From the NCBI GenBank assembly GCA_910583615.1, contig CAJTXP010000020.1, positions 1 to 64,000 of the forward strand: 64,000 nt of DNA, written 5' to 3'. The stretch is from an uncultured Lachnospiraceae bacterium (GTDB lineage Bacteria; Bacillota; Clostridia; Lachnospirales; Lachnospiraceae). How positions within the stretch are numbered: the first letter of the stretch is position 1; each line of letters opens with the position of its first letter. Below, piece after piece: positions 1 to 9,686 of this stretch. Under the pieces are notes generated by a model. It saw only the letters and a program-made list of their open reading frames with translations. It did not search any database and was not told the DNA's origin. The position numbers and the translations under genes were made by a program.

Positions 1-49
1 ACCGCTGCGTCCCTTCATTAAGCGCAAGCGGGGTCTGGAAGACTTGTCT

Positions 50-93
50 GCCCCCGGCGGGCGTCCGGACGGCGTGGATGTGAACAGTAACCC
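50..93. repeat. Intergenic palindromic repeat, type B right half
   Basis: Matches the right half of the full type B copies at 26725-26795 and 32484-32554: a GGGCGTCCGGACGGCGTGG-like core followed by the terminal GTGAACAGTAAC. The left half is unclear near the window edge. Bases 1-203 hold no convincing gene besides this repeat and a promoter. Confidence 0.6.
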
Positions 94-129
94 GCGCCGG
101 CCTGATGAGGGCAGGCATCCGGTTGGCTC

Positions 130-158
130 TTGAAAATCATCTTTTTATATGTTATTCT
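130..158 (+). promoter_or_regulatory. Putative sigma-A promoter of the DtxR-like gene
   Basis: TTGAAA (130-135) and TATTCT (153-158) are separated by 17 bp and lie about 45 bp upstream of the start codon of the metalloregulator gene. Confidence 0.5.
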
Positions 159-203
159 GATACCAGCACATATCTTCAGGATGCAAAGGGAGGGGAATTC
201 CAC

Positions 204-563
204 ATGAAGATGCAGGAATCGCCGGAAGATTATCTGGAAGCCATCCTGGTTCTCTCAAGAGAACTGGGCAATGTCCGTTCCATCGACGTGGCAAATCACC
301 TGGGTTACAGCAAGCCCAGCATCAGCGTTGCCATGAAACGGCTTCGTGAAAACGGATACATTACTCTGGATGACAACGGCCATCTGATTCTGACCGGCTC
401 CGGACTGGCCATCGCTCTGAATATCTATGAAAAGCATCTGGTACTTACGCAGTTTCTGATCTCCATCGGAGTGGATGAAGCAACTGCAAAAAAAGACGCC
501 TGTCGGATGGAGCACGTAATCAGTGACGAAAGCTTTGAAAAGATCAAGCAGCTGCCAAGGTAG
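204..563 (+). CDS. DtxR/MntR-family metal-dependent transcriptional regulator (short form)
   Basis: Encodes 119 residues. The N-terminal half is a winged helix-turn-helix with the family pattern SPEDYLEAI at the N-terminus and a recognition helix around YSKPSISVAM (about residues 36-45). The C-terminal part has the dimerisation and metal-site pattern (CRMEHVISDE) expected of the family. It stops before any SH3-like third domain, which is usual for the short MntR-like proteins of clostridia. ATG 204 is chosen because AAAGGGAGGGG lies 8-10 bases upstream; a longer frame starting at 105 lacks a ribosome site. It probably senses Mn2+ or Fe2+ to repress uptake genes. No transporter is adjacent, so the metal is not known. 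Confidence 0.85.
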   Translation: MKMQESPEDYLEAILVLSRELGNVRSIDVANHLGYSKPSISVAMKRLRENGYITLDDNGHLILTGSGLAIALNIYEKHLVLTQFLISIGVDEATAKKDACRMEHVISDESFEKIKQLPR

Positions 564-573
564 CTGCTTTTTG
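547..573 (+). terminator. Rho-independent terminator of the DtxR-like gene
   Basis: AGCAGCT (547-553) and AGCTGCT (562-568) form a stem followed by TTTTT. The stem contains the stop codon of the gene. Confidence 0.6.
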
Positions 574-586
574 CTTCTTTCTCCAA

Positions 587-617
587 AAAGGCAGCCGATG
601 CTTCCCCGGCTGCCTTT
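587..617 (-). terminator. Terminator of the hybrid kinase gene
   Basis: The inverted arms AAAGGCAGCC and GGCTGCCTTT on the minus strand are followed by a T run, immediately after the kinase stop codon at 627. Confidence 0.65.
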
Positions 618-626
618 CACCCCTGT

Positions 627-3173
627 TTATTTCAAATATTTCGTCAGAATCTGAATCAGCCTGTCAACATCAATGGGCTTTGATACATGTTCATTCATGC
701 CGCACTGCCTGCAGTGTTCAATATCCTCTGAAAAAGCATCCGCCGTCATGGCAATGATCGGAAGTCCTGCGTCGGAACGCGAAAGCTTCCGGATCTCAAC
801 CGCCGCTTCATATCCGTTCATCACAGGCATCCGAATATCCATCAGAATCACATCATAATAATTTTCTGCGGATTCTGTGAATTTTTCCACACAAATCTTT
901 CCGTTTTCCGCCCGATCCAGTTCAAATCCGGTTTCCGACAGAAGCTCTTCTGCGATCTCCCAGTTCAGGTCATTATCTTCCGCCAGAAGAATATGTTTTC
1001 CCGCGAAGGATTCTGTCTCCTTCTCCTCTTTTTCCTTCTCCTCGGCCGCCAGGTCCGGCATCATATAGCGGCTGAGTCCGACAAACAGATTGGATTTAAA
1101 CAGAGGCTTGGAGATAAATCCGTGAATTCCCGCCTCGGCCGCCTCTTTTTCTATGTCGCTCCAGTCATAGGCGGATATAATCAGAATCGGAGTCTCATCC
1201 CCGAGAATCTTCCGGATCTCTTTGGCCGTCTGAAGTCCGTCCATTCCCGGCATCCTCCAGTCCAGAAGAACGATCTCATAGTCATTGGCTTCCTGATGAC
1301 GCTTCTCTACCAGATCAACGGCCGCTCTTCCGTCCGTCGCCCATTCTGCATCAATCCCGATCTCTTTCAAAGAAGACACCGCGCTTAAACAGAGATCCTT
1401 ATTATTATCCACAACCAGCATTCTCCATGGCGGAAGAATCATGTCTTCTATCTTTGAAACTGCTTTCTCAAAATCCAGAATCACATGGAATTCACTTCCT
1501 CTGCCCGGTTCACTCCAGAGTTCAATGGCCCCTCCCATGGCATCCACAATACATTTTGTAATCGCCATTCCAAGGCCGGTGCCCTCCGTTTTATCCACCT
1601 GAGCAGTCTTCTCCCGCGTAAAAGTATCAAAAATCGTCTTTTGAAATTCCGGCGTCATGCCAATGCCATTATCTCTGACGCGAAAATGACATCTTACATG
1701 GCGATCGCCCAAAGGCGAATCTTCCTGTCTCAGATAAACATTGATCGTCCCTTCCTCAGACGTGAATTTCACCGCATTGGACAAAAGATTGATGAGCACC
1801 TGATTCAGGCGCACGCTGTCACAGTATACTTCCTCGGTCTGTATATCCTGGATAAAGATGTCAAAATGCTGCTTTCTCGATTCAATCTGCGGTTTTACAA
1901 TGTTGACGATGTTGTCCATGGTCTCATGCAGAGACACCTGATTCAGATTCAGAGACAGCTTGCCGCTCTCGATCTTGGACATGTCCAGAACATCATTGAT
2001 AAGCCCAAGCAGATGCTTGCTGGACAGCGTGATCTTCCCAAGGCAGTCCCTGACACGGGCGGTATCATGAATATCCGCCATGGCAATCGCCGTCATACCC
2101 ACGATCCCGTTCATCGGAGTCCGTATATCATGACTCATATTGGAAAGAAATTCACTCTTTGCCCGGTTCGCCTGCACGGCTGCCTGCTCGGCTCTGTTCA
2201 GCTCCCGAAGCTGCTGCTGGGACATCCGGTAATACAGTACAAAGATCACCATAACCGCTGCCAGAATGATGCTGCACGCCCCAAGCATGATATTCTGCCG
2301 CTGGATCCCAAGATGGTCAATCGCGTCATCCAGCGTCCCATATGGCATGACTGCCACCAGATACCAGTCAGAATCCGGAAGCGGGGAGCAGTAAAGATGC
2401 CGGTGTATCCCCTCGATCATCGCCAGCGTCGAATAGTCCACGTTCGCGTCAATTGCCTCCCGAAGCTCCTGTACATACTGCTCCGGCGTTTTGCTTCCGT
2501 ATGCAGAAAACATCTCTTCCATACGCGTGAAATAATTATCCCGGTACGCCTCTCCGCTTCGAATCACAAACGACCCGTCCTTATGAATAATATGGTAATA
2601 CACCATGGAATCTTTTTCTTCCAGCACAAGCGCGGTATTCAGATATTCCATGGGGAGCCCGGCCACCAGAAAGGAACTCATTTCTCCGTTCTCCATGGGA
2701 TATTCCGCATCCACGGCCAGCAAAAGAACCTTGTCTCCGTTTTCATCCACGCCGCTGAAAACACGCTTTCCCTCTTCTCTCAGCACCTCCAGAAATTCCT
2801 CATAATTCACCGCCGCCACATCGCCGCCATATACAGACTCGCTCTCTCCTTCTTCTGTATAAAACCCAAGATATGTGAATTCGCGGACTTCTGCGTTTTC
2901 TGAAAGCCTCTCCTTCAGTTCCTGATGATCCATATCCTCTGAAGCAAAAAGCCCTGCGATTCCTTCCGCCTGAGACAGACGCAGATCAATAACCGCCTCA
3001 AACTTCTGCTGAAGCTGTTTGCTCATCTCCGACATGTAGATCATGCCGATCTCACTGATCGCATCCTCGCTTCTTGCACTCATATACACGCTGACCCATA
3101 AAAACACGGCAACACACAGAGCTGCCAGACAGCAGGCGCTGGCAAATAAAAATCTTTTCGTTTGTTTGAACAT
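627..3173 (-). CDS. Membrane hybrid sensor histidine kinase with two receiver domains
   Basis: 848 residues from the chosen start at 3173, which has AAGGAG 7 bases upstream; an earlier in-frame ATG at 3218 has none. Order: transmembrane helix (about 8-32), extracellular Cache-like sensor region (33-290), second transmembrane helix (about 295-315), HisKA domain with H-box His at about 348 (MSHDIRTPMNG), HATPase domain with DNGIGM and GTGLGM boxes, first receiver (VVDNN, Asp in LLDWRMPG), and second receiver (AEDND, Asp in LMDIRMP). This is the architecture of phosphorelay hybrid kinases. No HPt domain or DNA-binding partner is adjacent, so the output pathway is unknown. A two-receiver kinase usually passes phosphate to a separate HPt or regulator. 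Confidence 0.9.
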   Translation of the reverse strand: MFKQTKRFLFASACCLAALCVAVFLWVSVYMSARSEDAISEIGMIYMSEMSKQLQQKFEAVIDLRLSQAEGIAGLFASEDMDHQELKERLSENAEVREFTYLGFYTEEGESESVYGGDVAAVNYEEFLEVLREEGKRVFSGVDENGDKVLLLAVDAEYPMENGEMSSFLVAGLPMEYLNTALVLEEKDSMVYYHIIHKDGSFVIRSGEAYRDNYFTRMEEMFSAYGSKTPEQYVQELREAIDANVDYSTLAMIEGIHRHLYCSPLPDSDWYLVAVMPYGTLDDAIDHLGIQRQNIMLGACSIILAAVMVIFVLYYRMSQQQLRELNRAEQAAVQANRAKSEFLSNMSHDIRTPMNGIVGMTAIAMADIHDTARVRDCLGKITLSSKHLLGLINDVLDMSKIESGKLSLNLNQVSLHETMDNIVNIVKPQIESRKQHFDIFIQDIQTEEVYCDSVRLNQVLINLLSNAVKFTSEEGTINVYLRQEDSPLGDRHVRCHFRVRDNGIGMTPEFQKTIFDTFTREKTAQVDKTEGTGLGMAITKCIVDAMGGAIELWSEPGRGSEFHVILDFEKAVSKIEDMILPPWRMLVVDNNKDLCLSAVSSLKEIGIDAEWATDGRAAVDLVEKRHQEANDYEIVLLDWRMPGMDGLQTAKEIRKILGDETPILIISAYDWSDIEKEAAEAGIHGFISKPLFKSNLFVGLSRYMMPDLAAEEKEKEEKETESFAGKHILLAEDNDLNWEIAEELLSETGFELDRAENGKICVEKFTESAENYYDVILMDIRMPVMNGYEAAVEIRKLSRSDAGLPIIAMTADAFSEDIEHCRQCGMNEHVSKPIDVDRLIQILTKYLK

Positions 3174-3321
3174 ATAAATACTCCTTAAAATATACATCTG
3201 AAACATTTTGTCATGCATATTCCGTTGTTGTATATTATAGTGTATGAATGCTTCTGTGTCCAGTTAAATTTAGCCGCCTCCAGGCCGACACGTGCCGCGG
3301 ATGTTAAAAAATAACCACAGT

Positions 3322-3933
3322 TCAATAGTACACCCTGTTTTCAAAGACGATTTCAAACCGTCCCTGCTCCGCATGAATCAGAGTCACTGCGCAGTTCTTA
3401 TGCACGCCCCCTTCCCAGAACTTCGATACCGGCAGATCCTGAAGACCGGAAAGAATCCCGCGGATCGCCGCGCCGTGAGAGGTCATCAGAATGGTCAGCT
3501 TCTGATTCTCCGGCGCCTGAAAAATTTCCCGCATAAAGGCAGTCGTCCTTTTTTTCATATGCTCGATACTTTCGCCATTGGGCGGCGTATGATATTTTTC
3601 CGGCGCGTTAAAAAAGTCAAGGAAATCAGGATCCGGAATGTTATATGTTTCTTTCAGAACCGTCAATCCCTCATAGTCCCCAAAGCTGATCTCCTTCAGG
3701 CCTTCCGCGGGAATGATCTCCAGATCCCTGTCTCCCCGGATGATCTCGGCCGTCTTCCTGGCCCGGATCAGGGGACTGGTATAAATTCGGTCAAACTGCA
3801 CCTCCTTCAGGCCTTCTGCCGTTCTCCTGGCCAGTTCGACGCCCCGGGCATTCAGCGGAATGTCCGTCACCCCCTGCAGCCGCTTCCCCTTATTGTAATC
3901 GGTCTCTCCGTGGCGTACCAGATAAATATTCAT
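3322..3933 (-). CDS. Histidine phosphatase family protein (phosphoglycerate-mutase-like)
   Basis: 203 residues. The N-terminal LVRHGETDYN box carries the catalytic phospho-acceptor histidine of the RHG branch, and MTSHGAAIRG supplies the second catalytic His near residue 150. Length and motifs fit the cobC/gpmB-like broad-specificity phosphatases, not the larger dPGM. AAGGAG lies upstream of the ATG. It follows the DUF4132 gene by 37 bp and is probably the last gene of that operon. The substrate cannot be read from the sequence. Confidence 0.85.
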   Translation of the reverse strand: MNIYLVRHGETDYNKGKRLQGVTDIPLNARGVELARRTAEGLKEVQFDRIYTSPLIRARKTAEIIRGDRDLEIIPAEGLKEISFGDYEGLTVLKETYNIPDPDFLDFFNAPEKYHTPPNGESIEHMKKRTTAFMREIFQAPENQKLTILMTSHGAAIRGILSGLQDLPVSKFWEGGVHKNCAVTLIHAEQGRFEIVFENRVYY

Positions 3934-3970
3934 GTTTCATTCTCCTTTTCAAGCTGTGTTTCCTGCTCTT

Positions 3971-6900
3971 CTATCTTATGTCTCTGCACTCCGGGTAGGA
4001 AATCTGTTCCTGTGAAGAGGCTGTCGCCTTCGTAAGCTGCAGTACGATTTCACTGAAATACCGGGGACTGATCTCGCCGAGGCGGTACCGATGCTCTTCC
4101 TTCACCGTATCATAGACGTAGCTGCCTCTCTGTACCGTACCCGCTTTATAGAACTGAACGCCGTATACCGTCACTTCTTCATTCTCGTCTCCTACAAAGC
4201 AGCCGGAAAATTCCAGTTCTACGCCGATCCCGCCGTCTTCCCGGTAAAACGTATAATATCCCCCTGCATCCTGCACGCTTCCCCGATACCAGCCCAGATT
4301 CTGAAGCTTTCCGGACAGGGACAGGCCATTGATAAGCTTTCCTCCAAAACGCGTCAGTTCGGTCTGATCCTTCTCTTCCTCAGAGGGACGATAGACCGGC
4401 CGCTCCATCTGTTCCATGGGCTGTATCACTTCGTAATCAGAAAGCTGCTCTTTCCATGCGGTCAGATCCTCTTCTTCCAGTTCGATGGGATGTACAAGCC
4501 CAATGGTCCCGGTCTGCGGCAGTTCATATTCCTCCTCGTCTACGGTGTTAAAACTCCCGTCTTCCATATAGCGGAAGGTATCTTTCAGGACTTTTCCCTC
4601 ATAGAGTCCCCAGATCAGGCCGATCGCAAACTGGTGCATGACCGGATTTTTTACAAACAGCTCCTTCCACTGTTCCACCTGCCACAGACGTTCTGCGCTC
4701 ATGACCTGTTCCAGCCTGAGTTTCTGGTTGGAAACTACCGTTTTCAGCTGTTTTTTCAGAAGCTTATAAGCGTCATTCGCCGCCTTTGCCTTCTCCGGTT
4801 CATCCTTTTTTCCGGGTGACGGCATATTTTTGAGTTTTTTTCCGTTCTCGTCACAGACTTCCAGCTCCAGCGCCGGCGTCAGAAACACTTTGAATTTTCT
4901 GGTTCCATAGTCAAAAACCTGTTCTACCTGTTCATTAAATCCAAGGTTCGGTACAATGCGGTCCTCAAGTTCCGCCTTTGTGATGCCCAGCTGCTTTGCG
5001 GCAAAGGACAGCGCTTCTCCTGCAGCCGTTTTCACCTGGCGGAATTTAAACTTCCGGGAGATCTGGTCCACCAGAAGAAGCGCGGTCGAACTGCCGTTTA
5101 ATGCCAGTGCTTTTACAGCTTCCGCCGCCATGGCGCCCCTGGACGCCTTCGGCCATTCCTGAATCTGCGCATGCAGAGTGGGAATAATGGTTTCTCCGCC
5201 ATGAATGGAAGCCGCGTAAAGCACCCACTTTTTCTTTGCCTCCGCTCCTGTCTCCATCCATCTTTCAAAGAGAATCTCCATACACTGTGCAAGCTCTTTC
5301 GGATTCAGATCTGCTGCCAGATCTTTTGCCTCCCTGTTTACGCCGGGAATCCCCATATCTGCGTAACACACCAGAATTGCAGCCAGCTGGTCTTCATAAG
5401 CCGGCTCTCCGTCCTGCCTGTGAAGATCCGGAAACGGCTTTTCATACGCCCATGATATTTTCCGCTTCTTCCCTCCCTTCAGAATCTCCTTTATACCTTC
5501 TTCCTGTGTCCGGTCTTTTTTTGCTTCTTCCGAACCGCTCTCCATTCCAAGACACTCCTCCAGAAGTTCTTTTAATTTTCTGCTCTTCTCTTTTGCAAGC
5601 GCCGCTTCCAGTTCTTCTCTGTATGATTCAACGCCCCAGCGCTTCAGAACCAGAACGGCCATTTCCCGTTCCCTGGATTTTCCGGACGTCAGCATCTTAA
5701 GGATATCCGGCTCCCAGTCCCGGATACCTTCATAAACCGCAACCAGAAGCTCGCGCACCTGCCGGCTGGTGTCTACGGCGCAGGACAGCAGCGTCTCTTT
5801 ATATTCCTGCCAGTAGATCTCCAGTACGCGGATGCAGAGATAACGGACCATTGCGATTCCTTCTCCTGCCTGTGCAGAAAACTCTGTTCCCCACTGTGCC
5901 TTCTTTTTACACAGTACGAACACGCATTCATTGATAAAATCCGTCTTGTCTTTTTCAGAATAAAAGCTGTCATGGATACCGACAAGCGCTTCCAGCTGAT
6001 ATGCCGTGGGCAGATGCTGTTCTTCGAACAGTTCCATCATCTCCCCGATCGTCACCCGATCCGGCTTCTGCCAGGTTTTATGCCAGTAACTGCAGAAATA
6101 CCTGGCTTTCATGCACAGCCCTTCCAGGACCACAGCCCTCTGGTACATCTGTATTTCCTGTCCGTTTTTCTTCAAAGCCTGGATCTTCTGATATTTCCGG
6201 GTATCATAGTCCCATCCGCCGCGCCATTCTTTCACATAGGGATAGAGCGTCTCAAGCTCTGCTTCTCCCAGAAGGTACTGAAGGGCTTCTGTCTGCCCCC
6301 TTTTATAACAGGACGTCAGTTCCTGTGCAATCTTCATGCGGAACTCTCCGGATCCTGCGCTTTCAAGCTCCCGGTACAGCATGGGATTCATCTCCTTTGT
6401 CATGGCAAGGAGATGCTGATATTCTTCCGAAGACACTTTGGCGATGAGCTGCCGGACCACTTCCGGATGATTTCTCACCATTCGCTTCACCGGACTTCCG
6501 TACTTGCAGTTTTTCAGGCACCAGAGCACATACGCTTCCTTCGGCATGGGCATATGCTCCTCCAGCGCCTCAATGTGCCGGAAAAACCAGGACTGTCCGC
6601 CGATGCCAAGGCAGGTATCGAGGACTGTCGTCCGCTTCTGCTCTGCATCCATGGCGATGGCAAGCCTTAAAAACGCCGCGCACCGGCAGGAATGTTCGAT
6701 TGCCAGAAACGCCTCTCCTGACAACAGTATAATGAGATAATCCGATACCTGCCTTCCCTGCAGAATCCGAAGGATTTCCTGAGGAAACGGCTGGTCCACA
6801 GCGCCTGACTGTACAAAAGACATGATTTTTTTCATATCTTCCCCGGAAGGCGCAGCTCCTGTAAAAATATGCTCGATGCTGGAGGTCAGACTGGATTCCA

Positions 6901-7519
6901 GATACTGCGTCGTTTTCTGAATCGCTTCCTGCGCCTGCTGTTCCATCCTGCCCCCGGGAAACAGCGCTTTTATAACCCCTCCTGCAGGCTTCTCCGGTCT
7001 GGTATAGTGAAGGGATGCCGCTGCCAGCAGGGATCTGGCATTGCCGCTTTTGTGATAACACAGCTTCATGGCGTCTCTGAGCACCTGCGGAGTCTTCTGT
7101 ACCAGTCCGGTCAGCGCGCTTTTAATGCCGTAAGAATTCCATGCGATTCCTTCCGCCCGAATGGCCGCCGCCTGCTCCCTGGTCAGATATTCCAGAATGG
7201 TATTGATATTCCATCCATAGGACACCAGTGCATAATAAGCAGTGGAGCCCCCGACGGCTGCAGTAAAGCGTACAAAACGTCCAAACTCTTCCTTCCGGTT
7301 CCGTTTCATACAATGACTTGTATATTCCCGGCATTTGCCGGATACCTCTTTCCCAAGTCCTGAAAAATCCTGCGGCTCTGTCCGGCAGAGCAGTTCTCTG
7401 TCCTCTTCCTGATCCATATCCAGATACTGCTCTGCCAGTCTGTTGTTTTTGTCTGTCAGTTCCAGAAGTTCAAGAACTTCCAGAAGCTTCTGACGGTTGC
7501 GTTCTTCACCCAGATTCAT
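3971..7519 (-). CDS. DUF4132 domain protein (E. coli YehI/MolR-like)
   Basis: About 1182 residues. The C-terminal third carries the DUF4132 signature seen in YehI: VHPIEL, an acidic stretch, then SDYEVIQPMEQMERPVY and a final beta-rich domain (GWYRGSVQDAGGYY). The long N-terminal part is helical and HEAT-like, with no recognisable WGR domain. ATG 7519 follows GGAGGAG by 11 bases; an in-frame ATG at 7528 is too close to it, and the frame upstream overlaps the previous gene. It lies 17 bp after the SWIM gene and is the fourth downstream partner of the MoxR ATPase. The molecular function of the family is unknown. In E. coli the homologous gene sits beside yehL-yehQ, which supports a shared complex or pathway. 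Confidence 0.85.
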   Translation of the reverse strand: MNLGEERNRQKLLEVLELLELTDKNNRLAEQYLDMDQEEDRELLCRTEPQDFSGLGKEVSGKCREYTSHCMKRNRKEEFGRFVRFTAAVGGSTAYYALVSYGWNINTILEYLTREQAAAIRAEGIAWNSYGIKSALTGLVQKTPQVLRDAMKLCYHKSGNARSLLAAASLHYTRPEKPAGGVIKALFPGGRMEQQAQEAIQKTTQYLESSLTSSIEHIFTGAAPSGEDMKKIMSFVQSGAVDQPFPQEILRILQGRQVSDYLIILLSGEAFLAIEHSCRCAAFLRLAIAMDAEQKRTTVLDTCLGIGGQSWFFRHIEALEEHMPMPKEAYVLWCLKNCKYGSPVKRMVRNHPEVVRQLIAKVSSEEYQHLLAMTKEMNPMLYRELESAGSGEFRMKIAQELTSCYKRGQTEALQYLLGEAELETLYPYVKEWRGGWDYDTRKYQKIQALKKNGQEIQMYQRAVVLEGLCMKARYFCSYWHKTWQKPDRVTIGEMMELFEEQHLPTAYQLEALVGIHDSFYSEKDKTDFINECVFVLCKKKAQWGTEFSAQAGEGIAMVRYLCIRVLEIYWQEYKETLLSCAVDTSRQVRELLVAVYEGIRDWEPDILKMLTSGKSREREMAVLVLKRWGVESYREELEAALAKEKSRKLKELLEECLGMESGSEEAKKDRTQEEGIKEILKGGKKRKISWAYEKPFPDLHRQDGEPAYEDQLAAILVCYADMGIPGVNREAKDLAADLNPKELAQCMEILFERWMETGAEAKKKWVLYAASIHGGETIIPTLHAQIQEWPKASRGAMAAEAVKALALNGSSTALLLVDQISRKFKFRQVKTAAGEALSFAAKQLGITKAELEDRIVPNLGFNEQVEQVFDYGTRKFKVFLTPALELEVCDENGKKLKNMPSPGKKDEPEKAKAANDAYKLLKKQLKTVVSNQKLRLEQVMSAERLWQVEQWKELFVKNPVMHQFAIGLIWGLYEGKVLKDTFRYMEDGSFNTVDEEEYELPQTGTIGLVHPIELEEEDLTAWKEQLSDYEVIQPMEQMERPVYRPSEEEKDQTELTRFGGKLINGLSLSGKLQNLGWYRGSVQDAGGYYTFYREDGGIGVELEFSGCFVGDENEEVTVYGVQFYKAGTVQRGSYVYDTVKEEHRYRLGEISPRYFSEIVLQLTKATASSQEQISYPECRDIR

Positions 7520-7536
7520 ACTCTGCATCTCCTCCT

Positions 7537-9663
7537 CTAAACTTCTGTATCCTGATCCGGCAGTACCTGTCCGGCATCGTACGCCGTGCGCTGCATCAGC
7601 AGCGCCATGTCGCAGGAAAGCTTCTTCCCGCATGCCATAAGATATTGATAAAGCCTGATCTCCGCCTCCAGTACAGGCTCAAGGGAGAATTCCATCTGAT
7701 GCCTCTGCCCTTCCAAATGCCTGCTGATGCGTCCAAACTCCGCTCCTGCATGGTGCAGTCCAAGCCGTTCTCCGTCCTGCGCCAGTGCGGACAGCTGCAA
7801 AAGCGCGTCCTCCTGAATCGACGACGCCCCGCTGACAAACAGATCCGTCAAAAGCTGCATGGCCTCTCTTCGGTACTGTTCCATCGTCCGGATCGTCTCC
7901 ACGGAAGGGAGCTTTCGCTTTTCCCGGCCTTCTTCCGAAGAAACCGCATCTTTCCGGACCAGACTGTCTTCCATCACATGATCTGCTCCTTCCAGCAGAA
8001 ACTCGATAGGGTACAGGCACATCCTGCCCCCCTCGTCCAGATACAGGGAGCCAAAGCAGACAATGGCTTTCTGTCCGCGCTTCCTAAGCCTCTGCTCCAG
8101 ACGCTCCAGCATCTTTATTACCAGCCGTTCCTCTTTCGTATAACGCAGAGAAATGAACAGGCTCCTTCCCTGCCGGTCAAAAAGATTCCAGGAAAACCGC
8201 TGTTCCACCGTATCAAAATCTGTCTCTCCCCAGCGGACCGCCCCCGCAAGGACAAGCTTCTCCCTTCTGCCCTCCGCCCGGTTCTGCGTCTCCCGGCCGG
8301 ATTCGTCCTCTGATTCTCCGAAATTCTGCAAAAGAAGCGTCTCATAATCCCACACGATCATTTCCCGGATTCCTTCTGTTTCCAGATCTCTGGAGCCAAG
8401 CGCCTCCCCTTTGCTCTCCCTGCTTACCGACAGGCGCCCTCCGGAAGCGGCTTTGGCATGGATCAGATCAAACTCCAGATACTGAAGCTGTTCTCTGCTG
8501 CAGTTGAGCCCCCACGGAGCAGGTGCATTCTGAGCGGCTGCAGGAGGCCGCCTTCTGACTCCTTCATAAAACACGGGCCGGGCATCCGTCCATGTATACC
8601 ACCTCTTCCTGTCCGGTTCCAGAAAATAGTAGATCTCGCCCTCGTATCCGCCCGCGCTGGAAAACGTTCTTCCGCCCATGCCCAGAAGGTGCAGTTTTCC
8701 CACGGGCTCATAAGTATCCCGGAAAGTCCCTGCAAGCGCGCGGATCTCCTCCTGTTTTTTCACATGCGTAAGCTCCTGTGCCCGCTGATAGAGCCACAGC
8801 AGCCGTCCCAGAAGCATCCCGCTTCGAAACGCCGCCGATCTTGTGAAATACCGCTGATATTCGGACGCAGCTTCCCGAAGCCGGCTTTCCAGCAAGGGAA
8901 GGCCGGCCCGGTGAGTAATGACCGCCAGTCGTTCCAGACTCCCGGAGATCTCCAGAGACTGCCGGGAAAGCCCGATATACATCTGATGAAGCACAGACTC
9001 ACAGACGCTTTTCCCCGCTCTTCTGACCTGTTCTTCCTCCCATGTGTTTTCTTCCTCCCGAAGCCCGGAAAGCTCTTTTAAGCTGATCCGTCCCTTCATG
9101 ACCTGATAGGCCAGAACCGCCTGCGCTTTATGGGCGCACAGATCCCTGCTGTGACAGGTACAGCTGGAGTATGCAAACGGCTCCAGAAGCTTCACCGTTG
9201 CCTGATCCCACGGAAGCTTCACCGTTACCGTCGAGCTCTCTTCCATCTGCGGAACTTCCCCTGCGTTCATATGCGCCAGAAACTGTTCGTATTTCCTGCC
9301 TCTAAGAGCCTGCAAAAGCCGCTTTGCCGGTATCTGAAGGATCTCCTCCAGTGTATGCGGCTCCGCCGTTTCTTTTTCTCCGGATTCCGTATCTTCTGCC
9401 ATCCTCTGCTTCAGCCACAGAATCGCAGTCACAATATGCCGGCACATGCTTCTGGACGGACAGGTACAGGTACTCTCTCCCAACGGCATCCGGATCACGC
9501 AGGTTTCCTCCTTCAAAGACACTTCCGCTTCTTCCCCTCTCCAGTCTGCAGCCGGGCTTTCCTGTTCCAGATCTTTGTAGGCGCGCTTCACCGTTCCCCT
9601 GTTGCAGAGCCCCGTCAGATAATCATCATCCGCATGCCCAAGCATTTCCCTGAATGTATCCAT
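7537..9663 (-). CDS. SWIM zinc-finger protein (YehQ-like)
   Basis: 708 residues with two SWIM-type zinc motifs (CxC...CxH). The first is formed by Cys66, Cys68, Cys74 and His76, the second by Cys168, Cys170, Cys176 and His178. The rest is helical with no recognised catalytic motif. GGGAGGA lies 7 bases before ATG 9663. The gene sits 23 bp after the VWA gene in the five-gene cluster. SWIM fingers can bind DNA or protein; here the partners are presumably cluster products (inference). Two intact SWIM motifs in one chain are clear in the translation. Confidence 0.85.
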   Translation of the reverse strand: MDTFREMLGHADDDYLTGLCNRGTVKRAYKDLEQESPAADWRGEEAEVSLKEETCVIRMPLGESTCTCPSRSMCRHIVTAILWLKQRMAEDTESGEKETAEPHTLEEILQIPAKRLLQALRGRKYEQFLAHMNAGEVPQMEESSTVTVKLPWDQATVKLLEPFAYSSCTCHSRDLCAHKAQAVLAYQVMKGRISLKELSGLREEENTWEEEQVRRAGKSVCESVLHQMYIGLSRQSLEISGSLERLAVITHRAGLPLLESRLREAASEYQRYFTRSAAFRSGMLLGRLLWLYQRAQELTHVKKQEEIRALAGTFRDTYEPVGKLHLLGMGGRTFSSAGGYEGEIYYFLEPDRKRWYTWTDARPVFYEGVRRRPPAAAQNAPAPWGLNCSREQLQYLEFDLIHAKAASGGRLSVSRESKGEALGSRDLETEGIREMIVWDYETLLLQNFGESEDESGRETQNRAEGRREKLVLAGAVRWGETDFDTVEQRFSWNLFDRQGRSLFISLRYTKEERLVIKMLERLEQRLRKRGQKAIVCFGSLYLDEGGRMCLYPIEFLLEGADHVMEDSLVRKDAVSSEEGREKRKLPSVETIRTMEQYRREAMQLLTDLFVSGASSIQEDALLQLSALAQDGERLGLHHAGAEFGRISRHLEGQRHQMEFSLEPVLEAEIRLYQYLMACGKKLSCDMALLMQRTAYDAGQVLPDQDTEV

Positions 9664-9686
9664 CTTTGAATCCTCCCTGACTGCAT

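Noticed and set aside
1485..2903. 472-codon plus-strand frame opposite the histidine kinase
   Set aside because: No ribosome site and no family pattern; it is the antisense shadow of a strongly recognised kinase.
7318..8313. 331-codon plus-strand frame opposite the DUF4132 and SWIM genes
   Set aside because: Spans two coupled genes antisense, rich in residues typical of shadow frames, no start signal.
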